DNA from: Brachionus manjavacas
Taxonomy: Eukaryota > Rotifera > Eurotatoria > Ploima > Brachionidae
Assembly: GCA_019054805.1 (NCBI GenBank)
Contig: JAHQIY010000005.1
Coordinates: forward strand, 3,145,501-3,209,500
Reading direction: 5' to 3'
DNA length: 64,000 nt
The translations under genes and the position numbers were made by a program. This document shows, one piece after another, positions 35,487 to 46,000 of the stretch; the stretch's first letter is position 1, and each line of letters starts with the position of its first letter. The notes under the pieces are model-generated. The model searched no databases. It saw nothing but the letters and a program-made list of their open reading frames with translations, and was not told the DNA's origin.

Positions 35487-38400
35487 ATGTCAGAATCGCC
35501 ATTGACTTTTTTGAAAAAAAAGAAAATTTTTGAAGATGAATCTTCCGAAGATAATTTATACCTGAAAAAGAAAATCAAACATAATCAAGGAGTGAATGAA
35601 AAAAATAAAGCCATATTAAAATTTCTTTATTTAATTATGACAATATAATAAATTTCTTGAAAATATTGAAAAAATTAATATCTAATTAAATTAAATAATA
35701 TTTATGCCTAATTAGCAAATATAACCACTTATACATGCAAGTTTATTAAAATTTTAACATAATTTATGATATTAAAAATTAACATAAATTATTCTTGAAA
35801 AATTAGAATAATTCTCTTACCTTGGATTGTCTAGCAAAATTTGATATGCTCGCCAAAAACGATACCGGGATCGTCTCAAAAAGCTTTCTTTTAGAAGAAA
35901 ATCATCATCTAGTAACTCTTCGGAAAATGACGAACGAAAATTAGAAATTAATCAAAATAAATTACCTGTTAAAGAAATAGACGATCAAAACATTCTTGGT
36001 AAAACTTATTATTTTTTTCTTAATATTTTTTTAATATTGATAATTATTAGATTTTCACTCAGATAATAATTTAAGTGCTGATGATTTAAGCAACAAAGAT
36101 ATTTTTTCCGAGTCCGAATTATCAAAAACAACTGCTGATCTTAGTGATAAATCTCAATCTTCTGAGGCAGAAGATAAAATTGATGATTCACCTACAGCTT
36201 TGTATGAAAATGCTGATATAAAGAAATCAGAATTTCTTCTAGCTTTGAATTTAATCAAAATTCGTCATAATTTAGCCGAAATTGCAATTAATGATATATT
36301 AAAATTAATAAGAATCATTTTACCACAACCTAATATCTGTCCGAAAACATTCAATTCATTCAATAAAAAATTCAGCAATGTCAAAGAATCGATGTATTAT
36401 GAATTATGTCAATATTGTAATATTTCGGCTCCTCCAATTTTATTCAATAACAATTTTACTGAGAAAATAGCTTTGTGTCAACAATGTCAAAAACCATGCT
36501 CAAAGATGGTTTGTTTTGATTTAAAATCTCAATTAATTACTATTTTAGAAGACTCGGAAAAATTAAATCAAATAAAAGAAAGTTTTCATCTTGCTAAAAA
36601 AAACAAAAGTCAAGGCTTAATAAAATCAGCTTTAGATGGCAGCGTGTATAAATCATTCATTAAAAATTTAAGTGGCAATGAGATTCCATTGTCACTAAAT
36701 CTTAGTACTGATGGGTGTCCTTTGGTCAGATCCAAAAATTACTGTTTATGGCTTCTAGTTTCAACTATCATTGAACTGAACCAATCGACAAGAGAAAATT
36801 TTAATAATTTAATTATTCTTGGTATTTTTTATCTCCATTTATAATATTTTCTATTATGGAAGAATATATTGAACTGCAATGTGAAATTTTGGTACAAAAA
36901 TTACAGTACAAAAAGTAGAAACGCTATAATTTATTTTCTAATTGTGCAAAAATGGTCCTATAAAATGTACAACTGTACAAATTTGTACAACCGAATTCAA
37001 AGCTCTGCAAAAACTCTGCAATTTATTGAATTTTTAATCAAATTTTTTGGTGGTGTGCATTTTACAGAAAATTTCAGTATTTTTGCAGATCTTTGAATTT
37101 GGTTGTAAAAATTTGTTCAATATTGTACGTTTTATAGGACCATTTATACACATTTAGAAAATAAATTATAGCGTTTTTACTTTTTGTACAGTAATTTTTT
37201 GTACTAAAATTTTACATTGCCCTAAAATATGACTTATTATTTAACTTACTTTAATTATTAAATTTAAAGGCCTTTGGTTAAACAAACAAAAACCTGATTA
37301 CAATTTTTTTTTCGAAAAATCACTGAAAAATCTTTCAGAGTTAATTAATATTCCTCTTGAATTCAAAGGTATATTTTTTCTAGTTTTTATTAAACTTTAA
37401 CTTTAAATTTTGATATTTTTTTAGGATTAAAATTCAGAGTTAGATGTCAAAGTTTGATAGCTGACTTACCAGCAAAGGCTTCCGCTTTAAATATAATGCA
37501 ATTTAATGGAAGATATGGTTGTGCAACATGCTTTCATCCAGGTGAATATGATAATGTGTCCAGGAAAATGATTTATGGTCCATTAAATGTAAGATATTAT
37601 TATAAATTTTACTTAATTGACACATTTTTTTCTTACATTTGTTTATTTTTTCTTAAATTTTTTAAATTACTACTGTCATTTAGTTCAAATTAAAAACTAC
37701 AAAGGACTATGAAAAATTAAGCCTTTTGACAGATAAAAGAGCAAAAGAAAACTTATTTGGAGTAAAAGGACCATCACCATTCTTTAACGTTATTGCAATT
37801 CCTGATCAGGTTCCGTTTGATTATATGCATCTAATATTACAGGGACATTGTAGATGGCTGTTAAAACAATATTTTGAAAATCAAAATTCAGATTGCTTTA
37901 TTGGTAATTTGTTATTTTTAAAAATGAAATTTATTGAAAAAATATTTTAAACTTTAATAGGAGACAAACTATGTCAAATAAACAAAATTCTTTCAACTAT
38001 AAAATTTCCAAGCGAATTTTCCAGAAAATTTAAACAATATGATTCTAAACTTCAATACAAGTCATCTGAATTAAAACAATTTTTATTTTTCGTTTCTGTT
38101 CCTGTTCTAATGAAATTTTTGCCAGTTCCATATTGGAACTTACTTATATTATACGTTTTTTCAACAAGAATTTTCTATGAACCGATTGATAACCGAGATA
38201 TGCTTGAAGTTGCTAAAAAGATGATTGAAAGTTATCACGATTCAATAGGCAAATATTATGGTACTAGTGAATATAATTACACTATTCACGCACATCTTCA
38301 TCTATATGATCAAGTTATTATGCATGGTCCACTTCAATGTCATAGTGCTTTTTTTTTTGAGGTAATTTTTGGAAAAAAAATTTAAAAACTCAAAAGTTTT

Positions 38401-39054
38401 AAGGGTTCGCTTGGAAATATGAAAAAACTAATGATGGGAACTAATGGTTTTTTATGCCAGCTCAGTAAAAAGCTTTTTGTTTCTAAGAATTTTTTCAATG
38501 TTTTAAAAAAATATCAAAGTAAAAATCATGAATTAAAAGATTATATAGATTTTTTAATGAAAGAACATAAGAAGAAAGATCAACTTCTAAGGCCTGTTTT
38601 CAGAGAAAGATTAAGTGAATTAGAAAAAAATTTGTTCAAAAAAATTAAAATTGATTTTCAAGATGAAATTTTAGTTAAATCAGATCGAGCCTTGGTTTCT
38701 GGGCAGAATTTTTGCACTTTAAATTATGATAAAAAAGGAAATAATAATCATACAGTATGTTTTATAGGAAAGAAGTCTGAAAAATATGGGAAAATTTTAA
38801 AATTTTATGAGTATGAAAATAGCCTTTATGCATTGATCGTAAAACTTGATGTTTTAAATAATTTTCGAGATTTGGATAATTTATTTTCTAAAGATTTTTC
38901 TGCACTAGTTAATATTGAATCTTTTACACATTTTTTCAAAATATTTGAGCTAAAATCAAAGCATAGAATAATAAGATGCGATGCTATTATGTGTAAATGT
39001 ATAATAATAGAAAAATATATTACCAAAGTCTCATATAAATTTGAACATGACTAA
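35487..39054 (+). CDS. EnSpm/CACTA (tnp2-like) transposase
   Basis: Supported exons are ~35850-35998, 36051-36821, 37271-37368, 37425-37588, 37684-37903, 37961-38361 and 38404-39054. An ATG exon at 35487 (MSESPLTFLKKKK) is likely, but its join is unresolved. The N-terminus is basic (RQKRYRDRLKKLSFRRK), then acidic Ser-rich. Next come RHNLAEIAINDILKLIRII and a Cys pair region. The transposase core has LSTDGCPLVRSKNYCLW, RVRCQSLIADLPAKASAL, YGCATCFHPGEY, DYMHLILQGHCRWLL and IHAHLHLYDQVIMHGPLQCH, the Asp/His motifs of the Transposase_tnp2 family. By my count exon 37271-37368 has a T run one base short of an in-frame read, so there is either a single frameshift or a homopolymer error. All other joins keep phase. 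The product would bind the element ends and catalyse excision and insertion. Confidence 0.85.
36875..37222. mobile_element. Palindromic MITE inside a transposase intron
   Basis: Two arms of about 125 bp, the left starting GCAATGTGAAATTTTGGTAC and the right ending with its near complement ..AAAATTTTACATTGC, flank a short centre. The whole lies in the intron between 36822 and 37270. No coding content is seen. The exact ends and target duplication are not clear. Its RNA could fold into one long hairpin. Confidence 0.75.
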
Positions 39055-39118
39055 GCTTAATTTGTAATATATAAGCTGTAATTTATTTTCAAAGCAATTA
39101 TTTTTTAAATAAAACAGA

Positions 39119-40303
39119 ATGACAAAAGATTTTCTTTTAATTTATTTTGAGAGTGATAACTCTTTTACAGTAATTAATGATGAAAAGAAAAAATTCATTA
39201 ATAGTAAAAATATAAGAGTTGAGTTCAACAAAAAATGGTATAATGGAACAATTAAGTACAGAGGTATTAAAGAAAAAACTTTTAAAAATATTTTTATAAA
39301 TTAAAAATATTTTCAGGCAGTGAAACTAAATGTCATTCAAAAGCAAAAAAAATGGAACTTGGGGAATATTTATCATCAACTAGTGAGTCTGAAATTTTAG
39401 ACGAATCTTTTAATGTGAATAATATGCAAAAAAGTAATTTTTTTAATTTAATTTCTTAAAGTTTACTATCACAATTTTTCAACAAATATTTAATTTTGTT
39501 TATAATTCCTAAATACGTTAACTTTTATCCAAATTATTAAATATATTTAGAGAATAAAAGAAGCTTGAATGAAAATCTGTCTATTCTTGAGACATTTCTC
39601 AATGAAGAACAAATTGAAAATGAACAACCATTTACCTCTGAAGGGGAAAGCACTGAAGTATTCATTAAATTAATTTGAAATAAAATTTTATTTTTTATTT
39701 TTTAAGTTAAAAAAGGAAGTTGAATTATTACATTTCAAAATAGATGAGATTAAATCAATTCTAGTTGAAATGCTAGAAAACACCAAAAGAAAAACAAAAA
39801 ACCAAGTTTGGCCAACAGAAGTGGTAATTTTAAAAAAATTTTTAACAATATAACTCAAATTTTATTTAATTCAAAAACGAATTTGAAATTTATTTAATTG
39901 AATATTGTTGGGGTTTAAATTAAAATTAAAAAATTTAAAAAATAATTATGCTATTTAGATGTGGAATGGCAAAAATATGCTTGACATTGCTGCTTCGTCT
40001 TGGAATAAATATATCACTTCCTTAATGGAAATTCTTTTTTCTGAAGAAGAAAGAACAAATGGTATAATAATTTTACCTGGCCAAACTACCAAATCAAAAA
40101 GATATCCTCTTGAGTCGGAAAGAGTTGAAATTTTGAAAAGTAAGCAATTGATAAAAAAGATAACAGATTTTTCATGTTCTTTTTATTTAGATTGTGCAAT
40201 AGCTAAAGCTAAACCTTCTCCCGACAAAATTGAGCAAACCTGGAAAGAATGTGTAACAATTGCTAATAGAAAATGTTGGGATACCAAAATCAGAAAAAAA
40301 TAA
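39119..40303 (+). CDS. Second EnSpm gene: coiled-coil protein with BEN-like domain
   Basis: Five exons, 39119-39263, 39317-39433, 39551-39657, 39707-39823 and 39959-40303, join in phase to 276 residues with no stop. The N-terminal ~50 residues form a compact basic domain (NKKWYNGTIKYRG). An acidic Ser/Glu stretch and a short coiled coil (KKEVELLHFKIDEIKSILVE) follow. The C-terminal ~100 residues (LMEILFSEEERTN.., then PLESERVEILKSKQLIKKI) resemble a BEN domain, a DNA-binding fold; this is similarity by eye. It lies 65 bp after the transposase stop in the same orientation. Plant CACTA elements also encode a second DNA-binding protein (TNPA type), so a role in binding the subterminal repeats is plausible but inferred. 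A small ORF caught from the host is the alternative. Confidence 0.75.
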
Positions 40304-40767
40304 CCTTCTTTATTAAAAATCTTAAAATAATGTTTAATTAATAATTTTTTTCCATGTATTTTTTTTTCAAAAAATTTAAATTCGTTTTTAATTAAAATTG
40401 CAATAATGAGAAAGTTTAAATTAATTTGTTTTTTAAAATTTGTAAAAACTATCTGACTCAATTAATTAATCTTAAAGATTGTGAAATATGAACATTTTTT
40501 TTTCAAAATTTTATTTCAAAACTGAATAATAAATGATAAAATAAATTCAAATCTTTTAATGCATTAAATTCATTTGGTTTTATTTATAATAATTATTAAA
40601 AAAAAATTATTCGAGAATCTACAATTAAAAATGAAGAGATATCTAAGAGAAAAACGTAACAATTATCTCCTTAGAATCTTAGAAGAATATTTTCACGATC
40701 TCTGTTTTTTCTCGTTATATTTCTAAATGAGATCTCTTGAGAGTCTCTTTATTTTTTTTCTTATGGG

Positions 40768-41325
40768 AATGCTTTATACAGCAATGGTTAGACCTCATTT
40801 AGAGTTTGCTATTAGCTCATGGTGTCTATTTCTTGAAAAAGACATTTCTGAAATCGAGAAAGCCAAAGGAAGAGCGACAATCATAATCCCTTCACTTCGA
40901 AAATATGACTACTCGAAAAGACTGGAAATGTTTAACTTAACTAATCTCACAATAAGGCGGATGAGAGGCGACTTGATCCAAATGTTTGAAATTATTAACA
41001 GGAATGAAACTATCAATTTTGAAAATGGTATTAATTTTTGTCGAAACCAGTCTTTCAACTTTAGAAAACATTACAAATGTATAGTTGGAGAGGATGTGAA
41101 AAATTGTATGCAACGATATCATTTCTTAACAAACCGAATAGTTAATTTTTGGAAAAGTCTTTCTCAATACATCGTCAATTTTGAATCAACTAATAACTTC
41201 AAAATTAACTTGGACAAATGGCTAAAGAAACAGTTTAATTTACTGTCATAGCTTTGAAGAAGCTTAACCAGATAGGGTCGCAGTATTTACCACTACTACT
41301 ATTACTACTATCTACACCGCTTTTA
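40768..41325 (+). mobile_element. LINE, right part, with 3' tail
   Basis: An intact frame encodes MLYTAMVRPHLEFAISSWCL.., the region following the reverse transcriptase thumb in CR1/Jockey-type LINEs, and ends at 41251 after FWKSLSQ..KINLDKWLKKQF. A short 3' UTR and a CTA-type microsatellite (about 41300-41322) follow. It is the continuation of the LINE at 33850-34375. Confidence 0.85.
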
Positions 41326-41486
41326 TTACCCAGTCGAAACCGGTACCCCTTTTTATGATGAAACTTTGAACATTCGCCCCGTACTGCAGAGATTTTTTGA
41401 AGATTTTTCCACCCTCAGCGGGTTTCGAACGCTCGATCTTCTGCTTGCATGACTAACACACAAACCATTCGGCAACACGGGCCCAG
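41300..41486 (-). mobile_element. tRNA-derived SINE
   Basis: On minus, 41484-41409 has a tRNA-like head: A-box-like GTTGCCGAATGG, a variable-arm-like stretch and a B box GTTCGAAACCC. The two sides of the acceptor stem do not pair, so it is not a working tRNA gene. The body runs through GTACCGGTTTCGACTGGGTA to a TAG/TAA microsatellite at about 41320-41300, which abuts the LINE tail in opposite orientation. Confidence 0.6.
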
Positions 41487-41540
41487 ATAATTTAATCTAA
41501 TTGTCAAAAAAGTTTTCTCAAGTATTTTCAAAAATGAGAG

Positions 41541-41720
41541 CTGAGTTAACTTACGATTTTTATAAGTCTCAATTAGATACTAAATAAATTTTATTTTGAT
41601 AAAATAAAAAACAGCCACTAATTAATATTTTGTTAGATACCAAAAAAATTATAGCTACAAAAAATTGGAGCCTTAAACAAAATTTAAAACTACTTGGAAC
41701 ATTCATGGATAGAAAATGAG
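41541..41720. repeat. Direct repeat copy A
   Basis: It begins GCTGAGTTAACTTACGATTT and closely matches copy B at 42228-42460. Copy A lacks about 70 bp that copy B has near its right end. Confidence 0.85.
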
Positions 41721-41747
41721 ATCAAACTTTTAAAAAAACATTTTCCT

Positions 41748-42045
41748 TTCTGTACTTTTGTACTTTTTCAGAATATTATTTTATTTGGCCCTGTTCCTTT
41801 TTTGTTCTTTTTGTAATAAATGGTAATTTTAATCATTATATTAAAACTTAAACGGGGTCCGGGGCGGAGCCCTGGTTTAGGAATTCGGGTATGCTGGAGG
41901 TAAGAAAAATATTAGTTAAAGCTAAAATTGATATTTAAAATATTGATTAATTAAATTTTTTTTTATTTACCATTAAGAAAAAAAAGGACAAAATGTACAA
42001 AAAGGAACAGGGCCAAATAAAATAATATTCTGAAAAAGTATAAAA
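41748..42045. repeat. Foldback palindrome with GC-rich centre
   Basis: The arms at about 41748-41835 and 41955-42045 are reverse complements (left core TCAGAATATTATTTTATTTG, then GCCCTGTTCC). The centre holds CGGGGTCCGGGGCGGAGCCC, conspicuous in this AT-rich setting. No reading frame is present, so this looks like a non-autonomous foldback element. Confidence 0.7.
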
Positions 42046-42181
42046 AGTACTGAAAGTACAAAAAGGAACAGGCCCAATTAAATTTAGATTATGAAAAAGT
42101 ACAAAAAGTACAGAAAGTACAAAAAGGTAGAGGGACAAATAAAAAAATATTCTGAAAAAGTACAAAAAGTGCAGAAAGGAT
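41990..42181. repeat. About 63 bp tandem repeat, three copies
   Basis: Units contain GTACAAAAAGGAACAGGSCC and TCTGAAAAAGTACAAAAAGT. The first copy doubles as the right palindrome arm, so the array appears to have grown from that arm. Confidence 0.8.
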
Positions 42182-42227
42182 TTTTACTTTTAAATATTTT
42201 CATTGTCTATACCTCGGAACATTTTGC

Positions 42228-42460
42228 TGAGTTAACTTACGATTTTTATCAATTAGATACTAAATAAATTTTATTTTGATAAAATAAAAAACAGCCACTA
42301 ATTAATATTTTTTTAGATACAAAAAAAATTATAGCTACAAAAAATTGGAGCCTAAAACAAAATTTCCTAAACGCCAAGCATTTTACAGAGCTAAAAGTAA
42401 TTAAAGTTTTTCTGAATTGAAAAAAAACTTTAAAACTACTTGGAACATTTTGCAGAACGA
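42228..42460. repeat. Direct repeat copy B
   Basis: It matches copy A (41541-41720), including the AACAGCCACTAATTAATATT segment and the GGAACATT end. The two copies flank the foldback cluster. Confidence 0.85.
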
Positions 42461-43045
42461 TCTGAACAAAAAAAAGTTATTTCAATTTTTAATTTTTTTC
42501 GTGGTTTTTGTTCCAAATTTGGCACATCTGTGTGTAGTGTTTAAAATTGTATTAGCCTGATTTTGATGAGACTTTAAATGTATCATCTGATTTATTTTTT
42601 GATGAATTAACCTTCTATATGGAGAAGTAAAAATTAAAAATTTATAAATAAAAAAAAAATTTGATGCATTTTTTATGAAATAGATTTTCATAAAAATTTT
42701 TTGTAGCAGTTTTTCTTCAAAATGTTAAAAAAGTGTAGAATGTCAAAATGTTAACTAAATTGGTAGAGCCCAATATGCAGACTAAGCTATACAAAAACAA
42801 TAACAACAATAAAAAAAAAAGAAAAAAAGAAAAAAATTTAATTCATTATTTAGCATAAAAAATTAAAATAAATTTCATTCCACCCAACTAATAGTCATGT
42901 AGTAAGCAACAAATAGCTCAAGAAATTAAATCCAAAACGAAAAGAAAATATTTTAGTAATAATTTAAATAAAAAAAAAAGAAGAGAAAAAAGTTGTAATT
43001 TTTTTAGTAGAAAAAAATCAAGAAGCAAAAAGTGAAGAATGCAAA
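42461..43045. other. 5' flank of the KAT6-like gene
   Basis: An A-rich sequence with no coding signal. It should hold the promoter and 5' UTR of the acetyltransferase gene. The minus frame at 42482-42691 is not credible. Confidence 0.45.
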
Positions 43046-46000
43046 ATGGAATCCTTGTCATCGAGTAGACGAGACGACGAGGATACCAGCGAAGTGACCA
43101 AATTCGACGCGGACAACCTACGCAAAAAATGCGACCCGCAAATAATCCAATACTTGCAGGAATCAATCCAGTACATGAAACAAAACCAGCTGCAATGCAA
43201 CCTTAAGTCCATCTACCAGCACCTCAAACAAAACTACACCGACAAGTACGAGCTGATCGCTGTCCTGAGCGAAAAAGATCTCATGAACCAGCTGGAACTG
43301 GCGGTGCACGAAGGCATCCTGTCGCGCAAGTTCGCCGCCTCCAACACGGCCACCAAACTAAACTCCCAAGTGTACCACATACCAGAGCTGAACTCGGACT
43401 CGAGCACAGACCGCCACAATCTCAACCTAATCCTGCAGATCGTCATCAAATCGATGTCTGTCCTAAACCAGCAGAACTTCACCGACTCGGCCTCGGAGCC
43501 CTGTGCCGCCGACCAGCTCACCTGCTCTCTCGACCAAGTCACCAGCTACTTGACCAAAAACTACAAATTTAGCGAGCGCGGCGACACCGAGCTCTTGTTG
43601 TCGCGCTGTGTCCGCCACCTGCTCAGCAAATACGAGAAAATATTCATTGAAACGTGCGCCGATCAATTCAAGCTCAACTCGGCCTATGTGAGACAAAAGC
43701 TGCACCCCAAGCCGAAAGAAAAGGCCTCGCTGGACGCCAAACACGTGACAGTGCAGCAAATCGAATCTCTGCTCGGCATCCGACCGCCCTACACCGCCGA
43801 GGACATACTCAAAATCGAGAGCGTGAAGCGGCCGGCGAGCAGATGCGGACGGGCGTCCAGCGTCGACGACTCGTCCTCGTCCGCCTCCTCTGCGGACTGC
43901 CACGACGACCTGTGCTCGTTTTGCCTGCGCGCCCAGCACTCGAACCCGCTCGGCAAGCAGGACAAGTTCATCACTTGTTCGGACTGCGCTCGTTCGGCCC
44001 ACGCACACTGCCTCAAGTACTCGGCCACTCTGATCGACTATTTGAAGCAAGCGGACGTCAAGTGGCAATGCATCGAGTGCAAAAAGTGCTGCGTGTGCTT
44101 GGGCACGTGCGAATCGCTGTTGCTGTGCGACAAGTGCGACCGCGGCTTTCACAAAGAGTGCTGCTCGCCGCCGCTCAGACAACGGCCCAAGGGCCCGTTT
44201 GTGTGTGTGGTGTGCGCCGCGCTCCAAGCAGAGCAGCCGCCTGTCGAGCACAAAAAGCCGGCCAAAAAACGGAAGCCCAGCGGTGCACTGGCGCACAGGC
44301 CCAGCGAGCTCAAGCGGGCGAAGGCGCCCGACAGCCAAGTCGAACCGCCCGCCAACCTAATCGACGGCATGAGCGCCTTTTTCACCCCCTCCAACCGACA
44401 GCGCTCTCACTCGCACTACTCGAGCAGTTCGGTGCACGAGGCCGACAGTCCGTGCAAACAATCGCCAGCTAAAAGCCACAGTCACAGTCATAGCCAGAGT
44501 CAGAGCCAGGGCGGCAAGCAGGCGAACAAAATGGCCAAAAAATTGATCAAAAAATCGCGCGCTCGCCTCGACTCCAAAAAGCTGAACACGTCGGACAAAG
44601 AGAATCAGGCGAGCGCCGAGGCGCACAAATCGCGCGCCGACCCACTCGGCAATCTAGTCGACTCGTTGTCGCACATTTACTGCACCGAGAACGAGACCCG
44701 CGAGCACAAGCTGCCCCAAAAGTTCTCCAACATGATCATGCCAAGACAAATAAAGCGTCAACGCAAATCGTTGAACTCGTCGTCGTCCGACAACTCGCCG
44801 TCAAGTCTTAACAACGAGTTGCGGCGCAAAAGTGCGCACAAAAAGCCTAAGCTAAACGTGAACAAAACCAACAGCGATCACGAACAGCAGCAAGAGTTGC
44901 GAGCGGTCCAGGTGGACGAGCCGGTGCGTCAGCTGAGTGAGCTGTGTGAGCAGAGTGAGCAGGCGGGGGAGGAGAAGATGCAAGTGGAGGAGAAAATTGT
45001 CAAGTCGGAGGTCAAGGTCGAGTCGGAGGTGAAAAAGCGCGGTCGCAAAAAAACCGCCAGCAGTCAAGTGGAGATGGGCGGCGGCGGCGTGGACGATTTG
45101 GCCGAGTGGAGGTCGACGCCGCCCGGCTGCTCCGACCAGGACCGCGAGCTGTTCAAGCGAGTGCAGGAGGCGAGCAAAGACGAGCTGGCCAGAGACGACC
45201 AGTTGGTTTTGGCGCGCTCCAAGTTCAAGGACATTAAAAAATGTGCCCTTCTGGTCCCAGCGGCCACCGCCAGCGCCAAGAAGATCGCCGACGCCAAGCA
45301 GCACAGCTTGCCTCGTTTGCCCGAGTTCATCACGTTCGGCGAGTACCTCATTCAGACATGGTACTCGGCGCCCTATCCCCAAGAGTACGTGCAGAAGCGC
45401 GTGCTGCACATTTGCGAGTTTTGTCTCAAGTACTGCAAGTCAAAACAAGTGCTGGCCATGCACATGCAGAAAAAGTGTCACATTTACGAGCAGAAATTTT
45501 TGGCGCGAAAAGAGTCGCCGGTGAAAAAGTGCATGCGCGAGACCAAAAAAACACTGCACACTCGAGTGTTGACAGCGAGCAATTTTGGGTCGGCGAACGC
45601 GGCGCCCACAACCGGCTCGGCCCAGTGGTCGCCGCTGTGTCCGCCCGGCAACGAAATCTATCGCACAAGCAACGGCCAACTGAGCGTGTTCGAAGTCGAC
45701 GGCAACGTCAACAAAATCTACGCACAAAATTTGTGTCTCTTGGCCAAGTTGTTTCTCGACCACAAAACACTGTACTACGACGTCGAGCCGTTTTTGTTCT
45801 ACGTTCTCACCCAGAACGACCAGCACGGCTGCCATCTGGTCGGCTACTTCAGCAAAGAAAAGCACTGTGCCCAAAAGAACAACGTGAGCTGCATCATGGT
45901 CATGCCGCAGTATCAGCGCTACGGCTACGGCCGCTTTCTCATCGACTTCAGCTATTTGCTCAGTCGGGTCGAACGACAGCCCGGCTCGCCCGAAAAACCG

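Larger units (their letters stand above)
34376..40767 (+). mobile_element. EnSpm/CACTA-like DNA transposon with two genes
   Basis: The 6.39 kb insertion is bounded by CCCAT..ATGGG, with a 2 bp duplication AA outside (34374-34375 and 40768-40769). Removing it restores the flanking LINE frame, which fixes the boundaries. Both ends carry several GATCTC-type subterminal repeats in both orientations (left about 34400-34550, right about 40640-40745), the layout known for CACTA elements. Termini in this superfamily usually begin CAC, so CCCAT is unusual. Inside are a spliced tnp2-like transposase and a second spliced gene, both on plus. The element looks almost whole. Confidence 0.85.

Noticed and set aside
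41409-41484. Possible functional tRNA gene on minus
   Set aside because: A and B boxes are present, but the acceptor stem does not pair and a SINE-like body and tail follow.
41541-42460. Direct repeats A and B as an LTR pair of a tiny retroelement
   Set aside because: There is no primer-binding or polypurine site and no TG..CA ends, and the interior is a palindrome with tandem units. A local duplication or foldback cluster fits better.
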